This document shows positions 10,249 through 22,001 of a stretch of 64,000 bases of DNA, one piece after another (the stretch's first letter is position 1; each line of letters begins with the position of its first letter). The stretch is taken from positions 496,001 to 560,000 of the forward strand of contig JACEHZ010000592.1 of NCBI GenBank assembly GCA_017893485.1. The letters are read 5' to 3'. The notes under the pieces were generated by a model, which was not told the DNA's origin, ran no database searches, and was given only the letters and a program-made list of their open reading frames with translations. The position numbers were made by a program, and so were the translations under genes. Source of the DNA: Hemerocallis citrina. Taxonomy: Eukaryota; Streptophyta; Magnoliopsida; Asparagales; Asphodelaceae.

Positions 10249-13200
10249 TGTAACACCCCGAATTTTAAATAAGGATAAATTCGAGATTTCACAGGATCTT
10301 TACTTCACTTCGTACAATTTTACAAGGAAAATTTAAAACTTTTTCAATAATACATCAGAATTCAATTACAACTTGGTTTTACACAACGGAAGAATGAAAT
10401 TTACAATAAAACATTTACAACATCTTTAAAATAAAGCAGCATCAGCATATCCACTTTATAGCTTCATGAATGGTCCTTTACCTGCATGTTAATCTGTGGG
10501 CTCGTCAGTTACTTACAACTGACGAAATGTTATACACGGCTATCCTCTCTATGCCGGGAATAGTATAACGATCTCATACTTTAACAAATCACAAAAAAAG
10601 ATTGAATGAACAAGTAAAGTGTCAAGGGTGATTATTCTAATTATAAGTGTATGTCATGCCTTAATGCCTAATGCACACAATTCTACACTAGGATGACACT
10701 AATGCACACTTGTTCAGATTCTATGCATCCCATACTACATAAGTCTGAGGGCAAGTGCCTACGTACTCCATATTGAAGGGTTCGATCCCTTGCCATGAGA
10801 CTACCCAGTAATTAAACAAGTTTTAGAGTTATTTCACAGATACGGATCTCAGCCTCCCTGGCTGGCCTCCTTGGCTATAATAACAGATCCCAGCCTCCCT
10901 GGCTATTATATCGTGAGAATAATCCCGTAAATGCCCCTCTAGCCCCGGTATATACATATTCTTTGGAGTATGGTAAACATCCGCCGACTACCCTAAGTCC
11001 CGGATAAAATACAGTCCACCTCCTACGGAGCAACCACAGTCCACCAACTGGGTCTATAGCCACGGAGATCCACCGCCGACTATATAGAAGCACCCATTTA
11101 CGTTTGCACAAGTTTATTACATCTTCACCTAGGTGCCTAATTATTTTTTAGTTCAAGACATGAATATGTTATCACCCTAGAATCAGTTTTACCTCATACC
11201 GGTTTTATTCACAAAATACGAGATCGCCCGACGGCATTATCTCAAAATCAAGTCTCAAAACCTTTATTTCAAAATTACCGGTAACCGAGGTCTTACTAAT
11301 TCTAAATCATAAACCTTTCATGTGCAAGAAACATGGGTACACATACCCTTTAATAACCATGTCTTAACTCAAAGTATTCTTAAACAATTATCCATGTTTC
11401 ATCTTAGAACTTATTCATGCATTTCACTCTAACATAGAACAAATAGTTCCTTTCTTGACAAAAGATTCAACATTATAAATTTCTACTGGCAAGTTATACA
11501 AATCCACATTACCCAAATAATACTTTTTGGGGTTAAAACTCATGTACTAATTTATATTTCATTTTCCTCAAAATATGCAATAAAGTTATGATTAACTTTA
11601 ATATTTATTACTTCATTTTATATGAAGAAAGTATGAGTTTTAATCAAAAGCCCCCTTTTTAAAGTCTCATTTTTACTTTCTTAAAATAGACAATAAAATT
11701 TCCATAACAATCTCTAATAGCCTCCATTTTATCTTATAACCATAATAGGAATTTATTCATACTAAAAAAAAATATCTTATTCTATTAAAACCAATCAAAA
11801 AAAAATATAAAAGATGGCTATCAAGATTTGAACCCAAGATCTCTTATAAGAGGTGCTCATTGACTGACCAGTAAGTCCTAGTGTGCTTTTTGTTTAGAAG
11901 TTGTATCCATATACTTTTGTTCACACTTTTCTGAAATTGTTTCTTTTTAACAAAACTTGTTTACCCAATAATCCAATCCTTTAGGATATTGGAATAAACT
12001 TCTCTTTGGACTAAAAGGAAATCTTAAATAGTAATCAACAAGTCCAAACTTATTTTTAGCATATATCTCATTTTTTAAAAAAAAATTTCCTTTCTTTACA
12101 AAATTTACATTTCTTTTCAAACTCGAAAATTAAAATCATGATTTTCTAAAAAACTAGTTTATGCCCAACATCTTACAAATAAAAATTTGTGTTAAGAATC
12201 AAACATATCTTTTAATCGATTATGGGTGTCTCAAAGGAATTCCTTTCATACAAAATTTGTATTTTCGACATATGTCAACATACTTCATAAAAAAAAAAAA
12301 AAATTCCTTCTCTTTTCTTTTTCATCATATCTCTAATCATATATCGAAATATAGCATTCTTTAACAATTTCTCCTACATATCACACGTTTGACAAATCAC
12401 AAATTTGCAAACACTCTAACATGGTTCATAGAATTAATCCTTTAGTTGCACTCTTCTTTTCAACTAGCATGGCAACAATCAAAACAAGTTTATGGTATTC
12501 AATTAACTTTACAAAATATTTTTGCAAAAGAATGTATTCCCAACATTTTTCATACAATCAATTATATCTTCATTCATGCACACTAATTCATGACAAAACA
12601 AATCAACATTTCTTTTCTCATTACTAATTAACATAAGTTGGGTTTGTTTACTCAATAAAGCAATATTTCATTACATCCAATGCATAGGTTTGTCCTATTT
12701 TATCAAATCAAATTCTATATTACTCATTCATTTCTATTAACATGCACATTCAAAGAAAAATTAGAAAGTAGGAGACACCCACCTTATTGAAGCTTGAACA
12801 ATTGAAGGAAAAGATGTGACACTTCTTCTAGCTCCAAGACAACTCCTAGCAATGGCTCCTCCTCCTAGCAAAGCTCCCTTTCCCTAGCAATGGCTTCCTC
12901 TAGCAATTCTTCCAAGCAAAAGGACCCTCTCTCTCTTTCTTTTCTTTCTTTCTTTCTTTCTTTCTATAATGTTTTTGGTGCAAGAGAAATGTAGGAAATG
13001 AGGCTCTATTTATAGGGTATGGTTAGGGTTTATTATGCATAATTTTACACTTAATAACCCTCCATATTAATTCTTACAACTCTCCACTTTCCTAACTCCT
13101 AAAACCCCCATCTCTTCATCTCCCCACTCTCCATGAACTTAACTCTCCACTACTCTCTTCCCTTCACCATAACCGGCCACCCCCCTTGCCCAAAATTTGG

Positions 13201-13560
13201 TCCAAGTACATTTGTGTGTGCATGCACACATGCACAAACAAATATGAACACATTTCTATAACTCAAAAATGTGTACTAATATTGTAACTTGTCATGTATT
13301 AGTACATGTTTAACTAAAAATGTGATCTTAATAATGAGCTTGCTACATGGGCCCATTACTAATTAATTAATTTTAATTATCTAGTGAACTCCTTTCTTAA
13401 TGGGCTACATTTTAGTTTATAGGCCCATGGATCAAAAGAAAGGCTAAATAAAACCAATGCATGCCAAAAATAGTAAAATGAGAGTAGCAAAATGAGAATA
13501 AAAATTTTCACGTGCACCATACGTGCAGAAAATTAAAAATGCATAATAAAAAAAATATAA
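10249..13560 (-). mobile_element. 5' LTR of the Gypsy chromovirus, outer end lost
   Basis: It starts TGTAACACCCC and is nearly identical to 1023-4707, lacking the 361-bp duplication. It diverges from its partner after ...AAAAAATATA, so the last ~16 bp including GGGGTGTTACA are missing. The sequence just beyond repeats an LTR word, TTTTCACGTGCACCATACGT, at about 13578, so the end was rearranged. Confidence 0.9.
13005..13014 (-). promoter_or_regulatory. TATA box of the Gypsy 5' LTR
   Basis: The minus strand reads AATAGAGCC preceded by CTATA, i.e. CTATAAATAGAGCC, flanked by a pyrimidine-rich CTTT run. It implies a start site near 12975 and an R-U5 leader of about 2.7 kb, very long for an LTR. 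Confidence 0.6.
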
Positions 13561-13612
13561 TTTTAAAAAAAAAATTAAAAATTTTCACGTGCACCATACG
13601 TGCAGAAATAAA
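13561..13612. other. rearranged junction
   Basis: AT-rich filler with a repeated copy of the LTR segment found at 13505-13528. It joins a Gypsy LTR missing its end to a hAT transposase missing its 3' half. Confidence 0.6.
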
Positions 13613-14792
13613 AAAAAATAAATCAAAAGTAGAATTTCAACAATGTCTAACAACTTTAGAAAAATCTTTAAATACAATTCCCCTAAGTTGACACCAATAA
13701 TAAAAAGCTTGATATATTGGACCACTCAACGTAATAAAATGAATACAATTTTTCATTGCCACAATTTTATCGTGTCCATATTTTAGTGCACCTTGTACAC
13801 ATAGATTTAAAATATGACAAGCATACCTAACATGAAAAATTTTCGGTTCTAAAGGATTTAGTGTAATTAGCAAACTAGCAATTGCATTAGTATTATTAGA
13901 GGCACGTTATCAAAACCAATAGCAAAAACATTTTCAAAAATACCAAAATTGTTACATACTTTCATGATGTGTGTGGCAATTATTTCACCCTTATGTGGGT
14001 ACCTAACAAATCTGAATGAAATTATCCTCTTTTGAAGTAGTCAATCGGAATCTATCCAATGACATGTTACACACATCATTGGTATGCCGCTCACTCCTAC
14101 CCACCCATCTGATGTCAAAAAAACTCTAGTATTTAATGATGTAAGTGTTGCTACTAAAAAATTCTTAGCCTCATTGTAAACTAATTTACAATCACCCTTT
14201 ACTACATTCCTAGGAAATTTTTTATAATGGGGGTATAATGTGGTTTGTGCAAAAGTCTCTACATTCCTACTTTCACCAAAAGAATGAGGTAATTCATCTC
14301 TAATTACTAACTTAGCCATTTCTCTACGAACTTATCGTGATCGTAGCTATGACTATCTATTTGGCCGGTCTTATGGTGTATTTTTTGTTGTGTGAGGTTG
14401 TCTTTAGAAAATTCAGGTTGACATTTACTTAAGTGACGTTGAAGTATACCTGTTCCCGATCCTAGTTTAAACTTATAGGGTGTTTGACACTTTTTACAAA
14501 TTTTTAGTCCTACATTCTTATCATTTTGTGAAGGGACATAGTCAAAATATTTGTGTACTTCAGAAGTGTTCCCTCTTGTTTTACGGGATCGAGATGGGCC
14601 TTGTTCCGATGGTTGTGGTTCTGTGTCTTCTTTTTGTACTTGATCCGTGTGTGTTTCATGACAATCGGGAATACTATCATAATTGTAAAGTGTTTCTTCA
14701 CTATCAACATATGAAATTGCAATGGAAGGAATGCGACGACTACTAGTGGACTCTTGGCTACTATGTCTATCACGTGATCGGTTAGATGCCAT
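13613..14792 (-). pseudogene. hAT transposase (BED zinc finger) remnant
   Basis: From ATG 14792 (MASNRSRDRHSSQES) the frame encodes a Ser-rich head and a BED-type zinc finger (CKKC...GTGILQRHLSKC, about residues 98-128), ending at 14307. A frameshift leads to 14319-14041 (MAKLVIRDELPHSF... TCHWIDSD) and further shifts to 13873-13637 (HVRYACHILNLCVQ ... KVVRH), then a stop where relatives keep coding. Transposases of this type cut and paste the element as dimers. The catalytic core is broken and the hAT C-terminal dimerisation domain is missing. The 333-codon frame at 29820 is its closest relative in the window. Confidence 0.85.
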
Positions 14793-15199
14793 CTAAACTA
14801 ATGTATGTCATAAAAATTATAGTGTGTGTTCTAAAAATTAATTCTAATGTAGTGTATGTTTTAAAATTTTAATTCTACAAAACAAGTAAAGATAGATAAA
14901 CTAGTGTATGTTATATAAAATGATTCTACAAAGCAAATTAAGTTAAATAAAATTCTAATATAAACCGGGGTATGTTAATAAAAAATTCTAAACAAAAAGA
15001 ACATATATTTCAATAAAACAACAACTATTAAATGACTGTTCTAGTGTATGTTTACCAACTTTTTTTTAAAAAAAAATCTAAAAAGAAGAAGAAGAAGAAG
15101 AAGTACATGAAAACTCAATCTAATTATGAGAAATAAATGATAACAAACAACAATGCTAATTCTAAAAATTATACAAATACGAAAATATTGTATGAGTGT

Positions 15200-15480
15200 A
15201 GAATGTAGATTGAAGAATGAAGGTAGAGAGAGTTGAGAGCTTGTAGTGTTGTTGTTGATTGTTGTTGGATGTTGTTGATGATGTTGATGTTGAATCTTGA
15301 AAGATAGTAGTTGAATGTTGTTGATGTTGAATCTTGAAAGTGAGTAGTTGAATGTTGCTGATTGTTGTTGAGTTGTTGAGAAAGTTGAGAGATTGTAGAG
15401 AGTTGAGTGAATTTGTGAAGAGAATTGAATGAAATGGGGTTGTATATATAGAATATGTATTTTTTCGATTTTCCAAAATA
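15200..15480 (-). repeat. short tandem repeats in the hAT leader
   Basis: The minus strand contains repeated words CAACATTCAACTACT and CAAGATTCAACATCAACA with period about 37, plus TTG/CAA microsatellite. The open frames across it are low-complexity (Asn, Gln, His, Ser) and probably chance. A TATATATA word lies near 15443. Confidence 0.55.
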
Positions 15481-15787
15481 CCTCCAAAAAACTAGCTAGT
15501 ATAAATCCGTTGGGGGCATTTTGGTAATTTTACAAACCCTCTTTTTAAAAAAAATCTGGAAAAAAAACAGCAGCAACCAACGGTCGGCCTGCGGGCCAGC
15601 TCGGGCCGATTCAATCCGGTCCCGGGTCTGAGGAGGCAGGGCCGCAATCGAATTTTTTGGCGTTTTTGTGAACCAAACCGGACCCATTGTTTGGGGTGGG
15701 CTGACCCCGGTTTAGCGCGGGTTTGGGCCGGACCGAGCGGGCCGATTCCGGACCCAACGGGCCGGTCCGGCCCTATTGCCACCCCTA

Positions 15788-15884
15788 CCGGTGAACGAAA
15801 AATATTCTAGATGCTTAACTGAAGTAGAAAACACGGAACATATTCTTTTCTCCTGTCCTAGAGCTACACTTGCTTGGGAAGTTA
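15788..15884 (+). pseudogene. LINE ORF2 fragment, zf-RVT region (part 1)
   Basis: The plus frame reads NEKYSRCLTEVENTEHILFS then CPRATLAWEV, the zinc-binding zf-RVT motif found near the C-terminus of plant L1-type reverse transcriptases (C...E..EHI.F.C..A...W). It ends at the Athila insertion; the next part starts at 26346 after the AGTTA duplication. The upstream part was lost or replaced by the hAT element. Confidence 0.75.
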
Positions 15885-17598
15885 TGTTGATTTTCCAGAT
15901 ATCTAAATGAATAGATAATCTAAACACAAATTAAAAAAACCTCGCAAGTGTACGAATCGTTTATAGAAGCGTAGTGAAAAGCAATGTTCGATCCCACAGA
16001 GATTGTAGTAATTAACTTACTAATGAATAAAACAGAAATGCTAATCATAAAGTTTTGTTTTAAAAGTATGTCTTGAAAGGAAATGAGATTAAAATCTAGA
16101 TCAAGTAGAATCACAAAAATTATCTATTGAATTAGTTGGGCATGATTTCCACCTATAGTCAAGAATGTTAGATCACCTTCTACACTACTCTGATCACTCA
16201 TGTTTGTTCATTTAAGGGCATGGTATCTACTCCTTAAATTTAAGGTTTCCCTAGGCCAAGAATTAGGCATGGTATCTACTCTAATTCGTTTCTTTCCTTA
16301 AGTATTTAGCATGATATCTAATAAGTTGCACTTGAAGAAAGCATAGGAACGATGGAAATTAACAAACACTCAAAGCTCTACAAGTTGGTATCAAATCTAG
16401 ATCCTCCAAGTTGATTAAACCAAGAACCTAAATGATTCTTGTGTTACTAGTTATGAGCATAAGACATTGATCATCTCTATTACTCATATAACAGATTCAA
16501 TTTTATAATAAGCAACTTGATAACTTAAGGTTCTTCAGTTCAGTCGATTGTCGCTAGATCTCAGTCGACTGCACCTAAGAACTTTCTAATATATGTTGAT
16601 TCATATTATAAATTTGATCAAGAACAACCAGGTTTAATAAATAAGTGAGAAAAAGTAGTGCTTTAGAAGATTTGCAAACATTACATGACTAAGGTTTCAA
16701 TCTGCCCAACAATGAATTTAGTTGCACATAATCCAACTTTTATTGACTAAAAGTTTTGAATACATGACTCAAATGAATTAAACAAGAACAAGAATTAAAG
16801 AGAGAAGAAGAACACTGGTTTGTATGATGATCAGCTTGAAACCAATCAACCTGAAGTCAACTTGATCTCCTCTGAAGTCGACTTGTTCTCCTCCCCCTCA
16901 GTGCAGAGTTTCGGTACTTGATCTCCTTCCTTATTCGATGCTGATGATCTCTTCTTCGATCTGATGATAGATGATCATTCAGACTGTGTATTCCCCCCTT
17001 CTTATAGTTTCTCTTAACCCTATCTGCAGATCTCAATCTCCAGATTTCCTATCTCCTCACACATCGGATATGGATTGAGTCGATCTCTAACTTGATTGTT
17101 GGAAAGTTGTTATTTGCAGCTAACCTGGATTAACTCAATCTGATTTGTTTTGCAGATTTGGATGAGGGTGAATCTCAACTGTTCTTATCTCTAACTCCCG
17201 TTGAATGTCAGTTCAGTCGACTGTCGTTTAAGAGTCAGTCGACTGTTCCGCGAACTTTTGGAAACTCAAACCCGTCAGAGCGGTCGACTGTTGACTTGGA
17301 GTCAGTCGACTGTTCTGCGAAGCTTCGGAAACCCACTCTGTTCAGTCGACTGTCGTTAGATCTCAGTCGACTGTATTCTGCAGCTTCTATCAAATGCTTT
17401 GATGCAAAATTAGGGCTCTTCATTCCAGTGTATCATCCTTACAGTCTTGAGTAAATCTTGAATCTGCTTCATTTAGTTGCTTTAGGCTGTTTCCTATGAA
17501 AAAGAGAAAAGAAGAGTAAATTACCAAAGATAGAGAATTTAACTGTCTAATTACATTCAGATTATTGCTCCAAAATGTGGGCATTAACAGATTTATCA
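15885..17598 (-). mobile_element. Athila 3' LTR
   Basis: Bounded TGTTGATTTTCC...GATTTATCA on the plus strand. It carries a cluster of CAGTCGACTG palindromes at 17214-17373. Open frames within (17158-17454) are not conserved coding. Confidence 0.93.
17214..17373. repeat. cluster of CAGTCGACTG palindromes
   Basis: Five perfect CAGTCGACTG words (17214, 17236, 17303, 17343, 17364) and one CGGTCGACTG (17281) occur in 160 bp, spaced about 21-22, 45, 22, 40 and 21. The partner LTR keeps four with two changed at the central CG (26050, 26111). Further copies lie at about 16542-16575, 24370-24440 and 25289-25320. Confidence 0.85.
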
Positions 17599-17634
17599 AA
17601 TACCTCCAAACTTAGCTTTTGCTTGTCCTCAAGT
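17599..17634 (-). other. Athila polypurine tract with GAGGACAAG motif
   Basis: The minus strand reads CTTGAGGACAAGCAAAAGC then TAAGTTTGGAGGTATT directly before the 3' LTR. This arrangement is typical of Athila/Tat 3' priming regions. Confidence 0.75.
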
Positions 17635-19126
17635 AAAAATAAGAAACTAAAACTACAAGTATCGCAAGACTCACTTGACCCTTCCAACATTTACCTCAGA
17701 GAACTTGCTACTTTTAGTGTCAAGGTTAGAACAAGCATTAAGATAGGCCTAAAAGATTTTAGTTTAAATGTTAATCACTTATTCAAAGGAACACTCAACT
17801 TGAACATCAATAAGTAGGGTGGCCAATGCTTATGCAACATAATTATGATTAAGTTTAGCAAGCTCAACTATATTTCAACTCCAAAATCTCACCATGGCAT
17901 ACACTGCCAATAAAAATAATAACTCACATTAACATAGGAAGTTCAAATTAGATCTCTTGACTTGAATGAGATGAAACCATATGCTTGATCTTGCTACTAC
18001 ATCTTCACACCATTGATTTGCACAATACTTGGATCAAAAGGTCTTATATAGGTTGTAATGGGGCCATGGGTGAGGGTTTAAACAATTGAGGGAAAAAGGA
18101 ATACAAAATTTCTAAAGAATTAGTAGAGCAACTTTTATTGTTCTAAGAGATTATATTTCTTCCCATTTTTTTTAAAATAAATAAATAAATAAATAAAAGT
18201 ATGAGGCCATATATCAAAGGCCAACACCTTTCAACCACCCACGACTCAGCAATTTTATTTGATGAACAACTTTTCATTTTTCTTATGACAAATCCTCCAA
18301 TTTTTCTTTATATTTCAACCCCTTACCTTGACATGCCACATCTCATTTACAATTCTTGCTCTACTAACTCAATAGATATAGGTAAGGTAACTTATTTATC
18401 TAAGCATGGTTAAGGATGATGTGTCTTACAAAAAGAAAGCTTTTATAGGCTTCAAAGGGGCAACTAGTGAATAATTGATGTTGGGTAGGCTATCTGTCCT
18501 TGGTGATAGAATCTTAGGTGCCTTGATCATTTCCAAGTTTTCATGCAAAATCCAAAATAAGTTTCGAAAAGTAGCAAGAACAAGTTCTAGTTCATCTCAA
18601 GATACATGTAGTCAACTGAGATCTTCAAGTGTACGACTCTCTCAACAAAAAAATATAAGGCTCAAAACTCACAATTTGTGTATTTGAGTTTACTCATAGT
18701 TGAGCTCGCTATTATCTTTCAAAATTCGTCGAATTGACATGGCCAAATGAATAAAAGTTTCAAGCATGATCCATATGATAAGTTATTAACATTTTTAAAG
18801 ATAAAGACCACAATTAATACTTGTTCTCCACTCTCTACCTATAGTAACTGAGCTCATGTTCTCATCATTGTTGTTGGAAGAGGGTTTTTTTTTTTTTTTG
18901 ACTCCAAATGTGAATAACTACCCCCAAACTTAGATGGAACATTGTCCTCAATGTTTGAAACAAAAACTTAAAATAGGCATGTGTCACCATCTAGTTTGAA
19001 GGAAAGAAAATGAATAAAGAGATGAATAAAGAAATAAAGAGAAATGAATATATAAAAAAAAACAAGTGTAAGAACTTCCCTGACAATTGGGTTGCCTCCC
19101 AATAAGCACTGCGTTTCTTGTCTTCA
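17635..19126 (-). other. noncoding tail of Athila element
   Basis: Between the integrase remnant and the PPT I see no convincing protein. Related elements can have an env-like ORF here; only short chance frames exist. It has an AAAT microsatellite (about 18175-18197), a T17-type run near 18883 and a second PPT-like motif at 18916-18955. Confidence 0.6.
18916..18955 (-). other. second PPT-like motif
   Basis: Minus strand: CATTGAGGACAATGTTCC then ATCTAAGTTTGGGGGTAGTT. It repeats the layout of the 3' PPT at 17599-17634 (GAGGACAA ... TAAGTTTGGRGGT), 1.3 kb away. Confidence 0.6.
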
Positions 19127-20656
19127 GCTAGACTTGACGAGTTTATGCAATGTATTGAATGGTTTGAAGAGTTATATCTTCCTCTCGCGGCTCAAAACTC
19201 ATCTCAATATAAGGTTTCGCCCTATGCGCGTTCACCTTGAATGTTTAATTTTTCTCTTTGCTATGAACCTCCAAAGCTCCATGTGGGAAAACCTTTGTAA
19301 CAATGTACGGACCATACCATCGTGACATAAGCTTACCTGGAAAGAGTCGTAATCTCGAGTTGTATATCAATACCTTTTATCCTTCATAAAACTCCTTCCT
19401 TGCTAGCTGTTTATCATGGTATATCTTGGTCCGTTCTTTGTACAACTTTGCATTTTCATATGCATCATGCCTCAATTCTTCAAGCTCATTCAGCTGCAAT
19501 CTTCTTTTGTCACCTGCTTATTTCATATCAAAATTGAACTTTTTAATAGCCCAATAAGCTTTGTGTTCCAATTCCACTGGAAGATGACATGCTTTTCCAA
19601 AGACCAGATGGTATGGTGACATGCCAATGGGCGTCTTGTATGCAGTTCTGTAGGCCCACAATGCATCATTCAAGCGTAGCGACCAATCCATTCTACTTGT
19701 ATTTACTGTCTTTTCCAGAATGCTCTTGATCTCTCTGTTGCTAATCTCCACTTGCCTACTAGTTTGAGGATGGTATGGAGTACCCACTCTATGTGTAATC
19801 CCATACTTCTTCATCAAAGAAGCAAATGGAAAATTATTGAAGTGGCTACCTCCATCACTAATTATTGCTCTTGGTGTACCGAACCTGGTGAAGATGTTAT
19901 CCTGTAAAAACTTGACAACAACTTTGTGATCATTAGTTTTTGAGGGGACAGCCTCGACCCATTTAGACACATAATCCACACCCACGAGAATATATAAATA
20001 ACCAAGTGAGTTAGGAAAGGACCCATGAAGTCGATTCCCCATACATCAAAAAGCTCGATTACTTGAATGTTTTTCAGTGGCATTTGACTTCTGGAAGAGA
20101 TGTTACCTGTCCTCTGGCATCTATCACAAGTTCTGCAAAAAGAAAAAGCATCTGTGAATACATTAGGCCAATAAAAACCAGATTGTAATACCTTGAGTGC
20201 TGTTCTTTTTGTCCCAAAGTGTCCTCCACATGCATATTGGTGGCAAAGTTGCAGAATACTCATTTGCTCTTCTTCTGACACACATCTTCTTACAATTTGA
20301 TCAGGGGAGAATTTAAACAAGTAAGGATCATCCCAATAATAGTGCTTGCACATGGTCACCAACCTCTTTCTTTCTTGACTCGTCATACCTGGAGGAAAAA
20401 CATGAGCAGTGAGATAATTGACAATATCTGCATACCATGGAAGTTGTATATTTATTTTAAATAAGTGTTCATCTGGAAAGTTTTCATTCAGTGGGGGCAC
20501 ATTTCTCTCTTCATCATGCAGTAACCTGGACAAGTGATCTGCAACAAAATTGTCACTCCCCTTCTTGTCTCTAATTTCAAGATCGAACTCTTGAAGCAAA
20601 AGGACCCATCTGATCAACCTAGGCTTAGCATCTTTTTTTGCAAACAAATATCTCAA
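19127..20656 (-). pseudogene. Athila RNase H end and integrase remnant
   Basis: The frame from 20656 to 19862 begins [17 protein letters not shown], runs through [11 protein letters not shown] (end of RNase H) and the integrase zinc-binding region ([31 protein letters not shown]) to the first catalytic Asp (WGIDFMGPF). A frameshift near 20010 moves it to 20042-19518 ([10 protein letters not shown], second Asp in IISDGGSHF, Glu in [17 protein letters not shown]). A TAA at 19518 and further stops interrupt the remaining C-terminus, which can be followed to about 19127. The integrase is therefore dead. Confidence 0.88.
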
Positions 20657-21990
20657 AGCAGCATGGTCAGTGAAATAATGACTTTAGATCCAATCAAATA
20701 TGTTCTAAACTTCTCTACAGCAAAAATGACAGCTGACATTTCTTTTTCAGTAGTGGAATAATTAAGCTGTGCATCATTTAAAGTTCGAGAAGCATAGTAA
20801 ATAGCATGGGGTACCTTATTTATTCTCTGACCTAACACAGCTCCCAAAGCATAATCACTTGCATCACACATAAGCTCGAAAGGATGGGTCCAATCTGGTG
20901 CCATGATGATGGGCGCGGAAATGAGAAGATTTTTCAATGCAATGAAAGCATTTGTGCACTCTTCTGTCCATGCAAACTCAACATCTTTAGCTAACAATCC
21001 ACAAAGGGGTATAGAGATTTTGGGAAAATCTTTTATAAATCTTCTATAAAACCCTGCATGTCCAAGAAAACTCCTTACACCCTTGACTGTAGTAGGAGGG
21101 GGTAGCTTCGATATGAAGTCAATTTTTTCCTTGTCCACCTCGATGCCTTTATTGGACACCACATGACCTAAGACAATGCCTTGTTGTACCATAAAATGAC
21201 ACTTTTCACAATTCAGCACTAAATTGCATTCTTCACATCTCTTGAGCACAAGCTGCAAATGGTTAAGGCATTCATCAAAACAAGATCCAAAAACACTGAA
21301 ATCATCCATAAATACCTCGATGAACCTTTCCACCATGTCTGAAAATATACTCATCATGCATCTCTGAAATGTAGCTGGTGCATTGCACAATCCAAAAGGC
21401 ATCCTCCTGTATGCAAAAGTACCAAAAGGGCATGTAAAAGTGGTTTTTTCTTGATCTTCTGGAGCAATAGCAATTTGATTATAGCCACTACAACCATCTA
21501 AAAAACAATAATGACTATATCCTGCTAATCTTTCTAACATTTGATCAATAAAAGGAAGAGGGAAGTGATCTTTCCTAGTTTCGTTATTCAGCTTCCTGTA
21601 GTCAATGCATACCCTCCATCCTGTGGTCATCCTCGTAGGGATAAGCTCATTCTCATCATTCTTCACCACTGTGACTCCACTTTTCTTAGGCACTACATGT
21701 ATAGGACTCACCCATTTGCTATCTGAGATCAGGTAGATGATGCCAACATCTAGTAGCTTAAGGACCTCTGTTCTCACCACTTCCTTCATGTGTGGATTAA
21801 GCCTTCTCTGTGCTTCCGTGCTAGGTTTTGCATTGTCTTCAAGAAGTATTTTATGCATGCACTTGGATGGACTTATTCCCTTGATGTCTGCAATGGTCCA
21901 CCCTAATGCACCCTTGTGTTCTCGCAATACTCTCAGCAGCTTCTCTTCTTCCTGCACACTCAAGTTTGCAGAGACTATCACAGGTAACAT
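20653..21990 (-). pseudogene. Athila reverse transcriptase and RNase H start
   Basis: A 445-codon frame from MLPVIVSANL with RT blocks WVSPIHVVPKKSG (93-105), the LDGCSGYNQI block and catalytic FMDD at 227-230, then the connection (SFLGHAGFYRRFI) and RNase H start (LMCDASDYALGAVLG). After SKVII a one-base deletion throws the frame off and it ends at 20653; the proper continuation opens in the 20656 frame. RT itself looks complete, so the loss of function here is recent or partial. Confidence 0.9.
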
Positions 21991-22001
21991 CTGGTTTTCA
22001 C

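Larger units (their letters stand above)
1023..13560 (-). mobile_element. Ty3/Gypsy chromovirus (Tekay/Del-like), nearly complete
   Basis: The element runs on the minus strand: 5' LTR 10249-13560, primer-binding site 10235-10246, extra ORF 9378-9868, gag 8175-9287, pol 4798-8111, polypurine tract 4708-4724, 3' LTR 1023-4707. The protease, RT, RNase H, integrase order and the chromodomain-like C-terminus place it among chromoviruses; Tekay/Del is the best fit by motif. LTRs are almost identical, so insertion was recent, yet pol has one in-frame stop. The outer ~16 bp of the 5' LTR and its flanking TSD are gone. The last 5 bp before the element are AGTAA (1018-1022). Confidence 0.9.
13613..15787 (-). 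mobile_element. hAT DNA transposon, copy 1, 3' half deleted
   Basis: The right terminus on the minus strand reads TAGGGGTGGCAATAGGGCC, the same type of end as the hAT at 28950 (TAGGGATGGCAAGTGGGCC). The GC-rich subterminal region (15560-15787), an AT-rich leader and transposase remnants follow. The left terminus and the C-terminal half of the transposase are absent at the 13.6-kb junction, so no TSD can be matched; the 8 bp outside the right end are CCGGTGAA. Confidence 0.8.
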
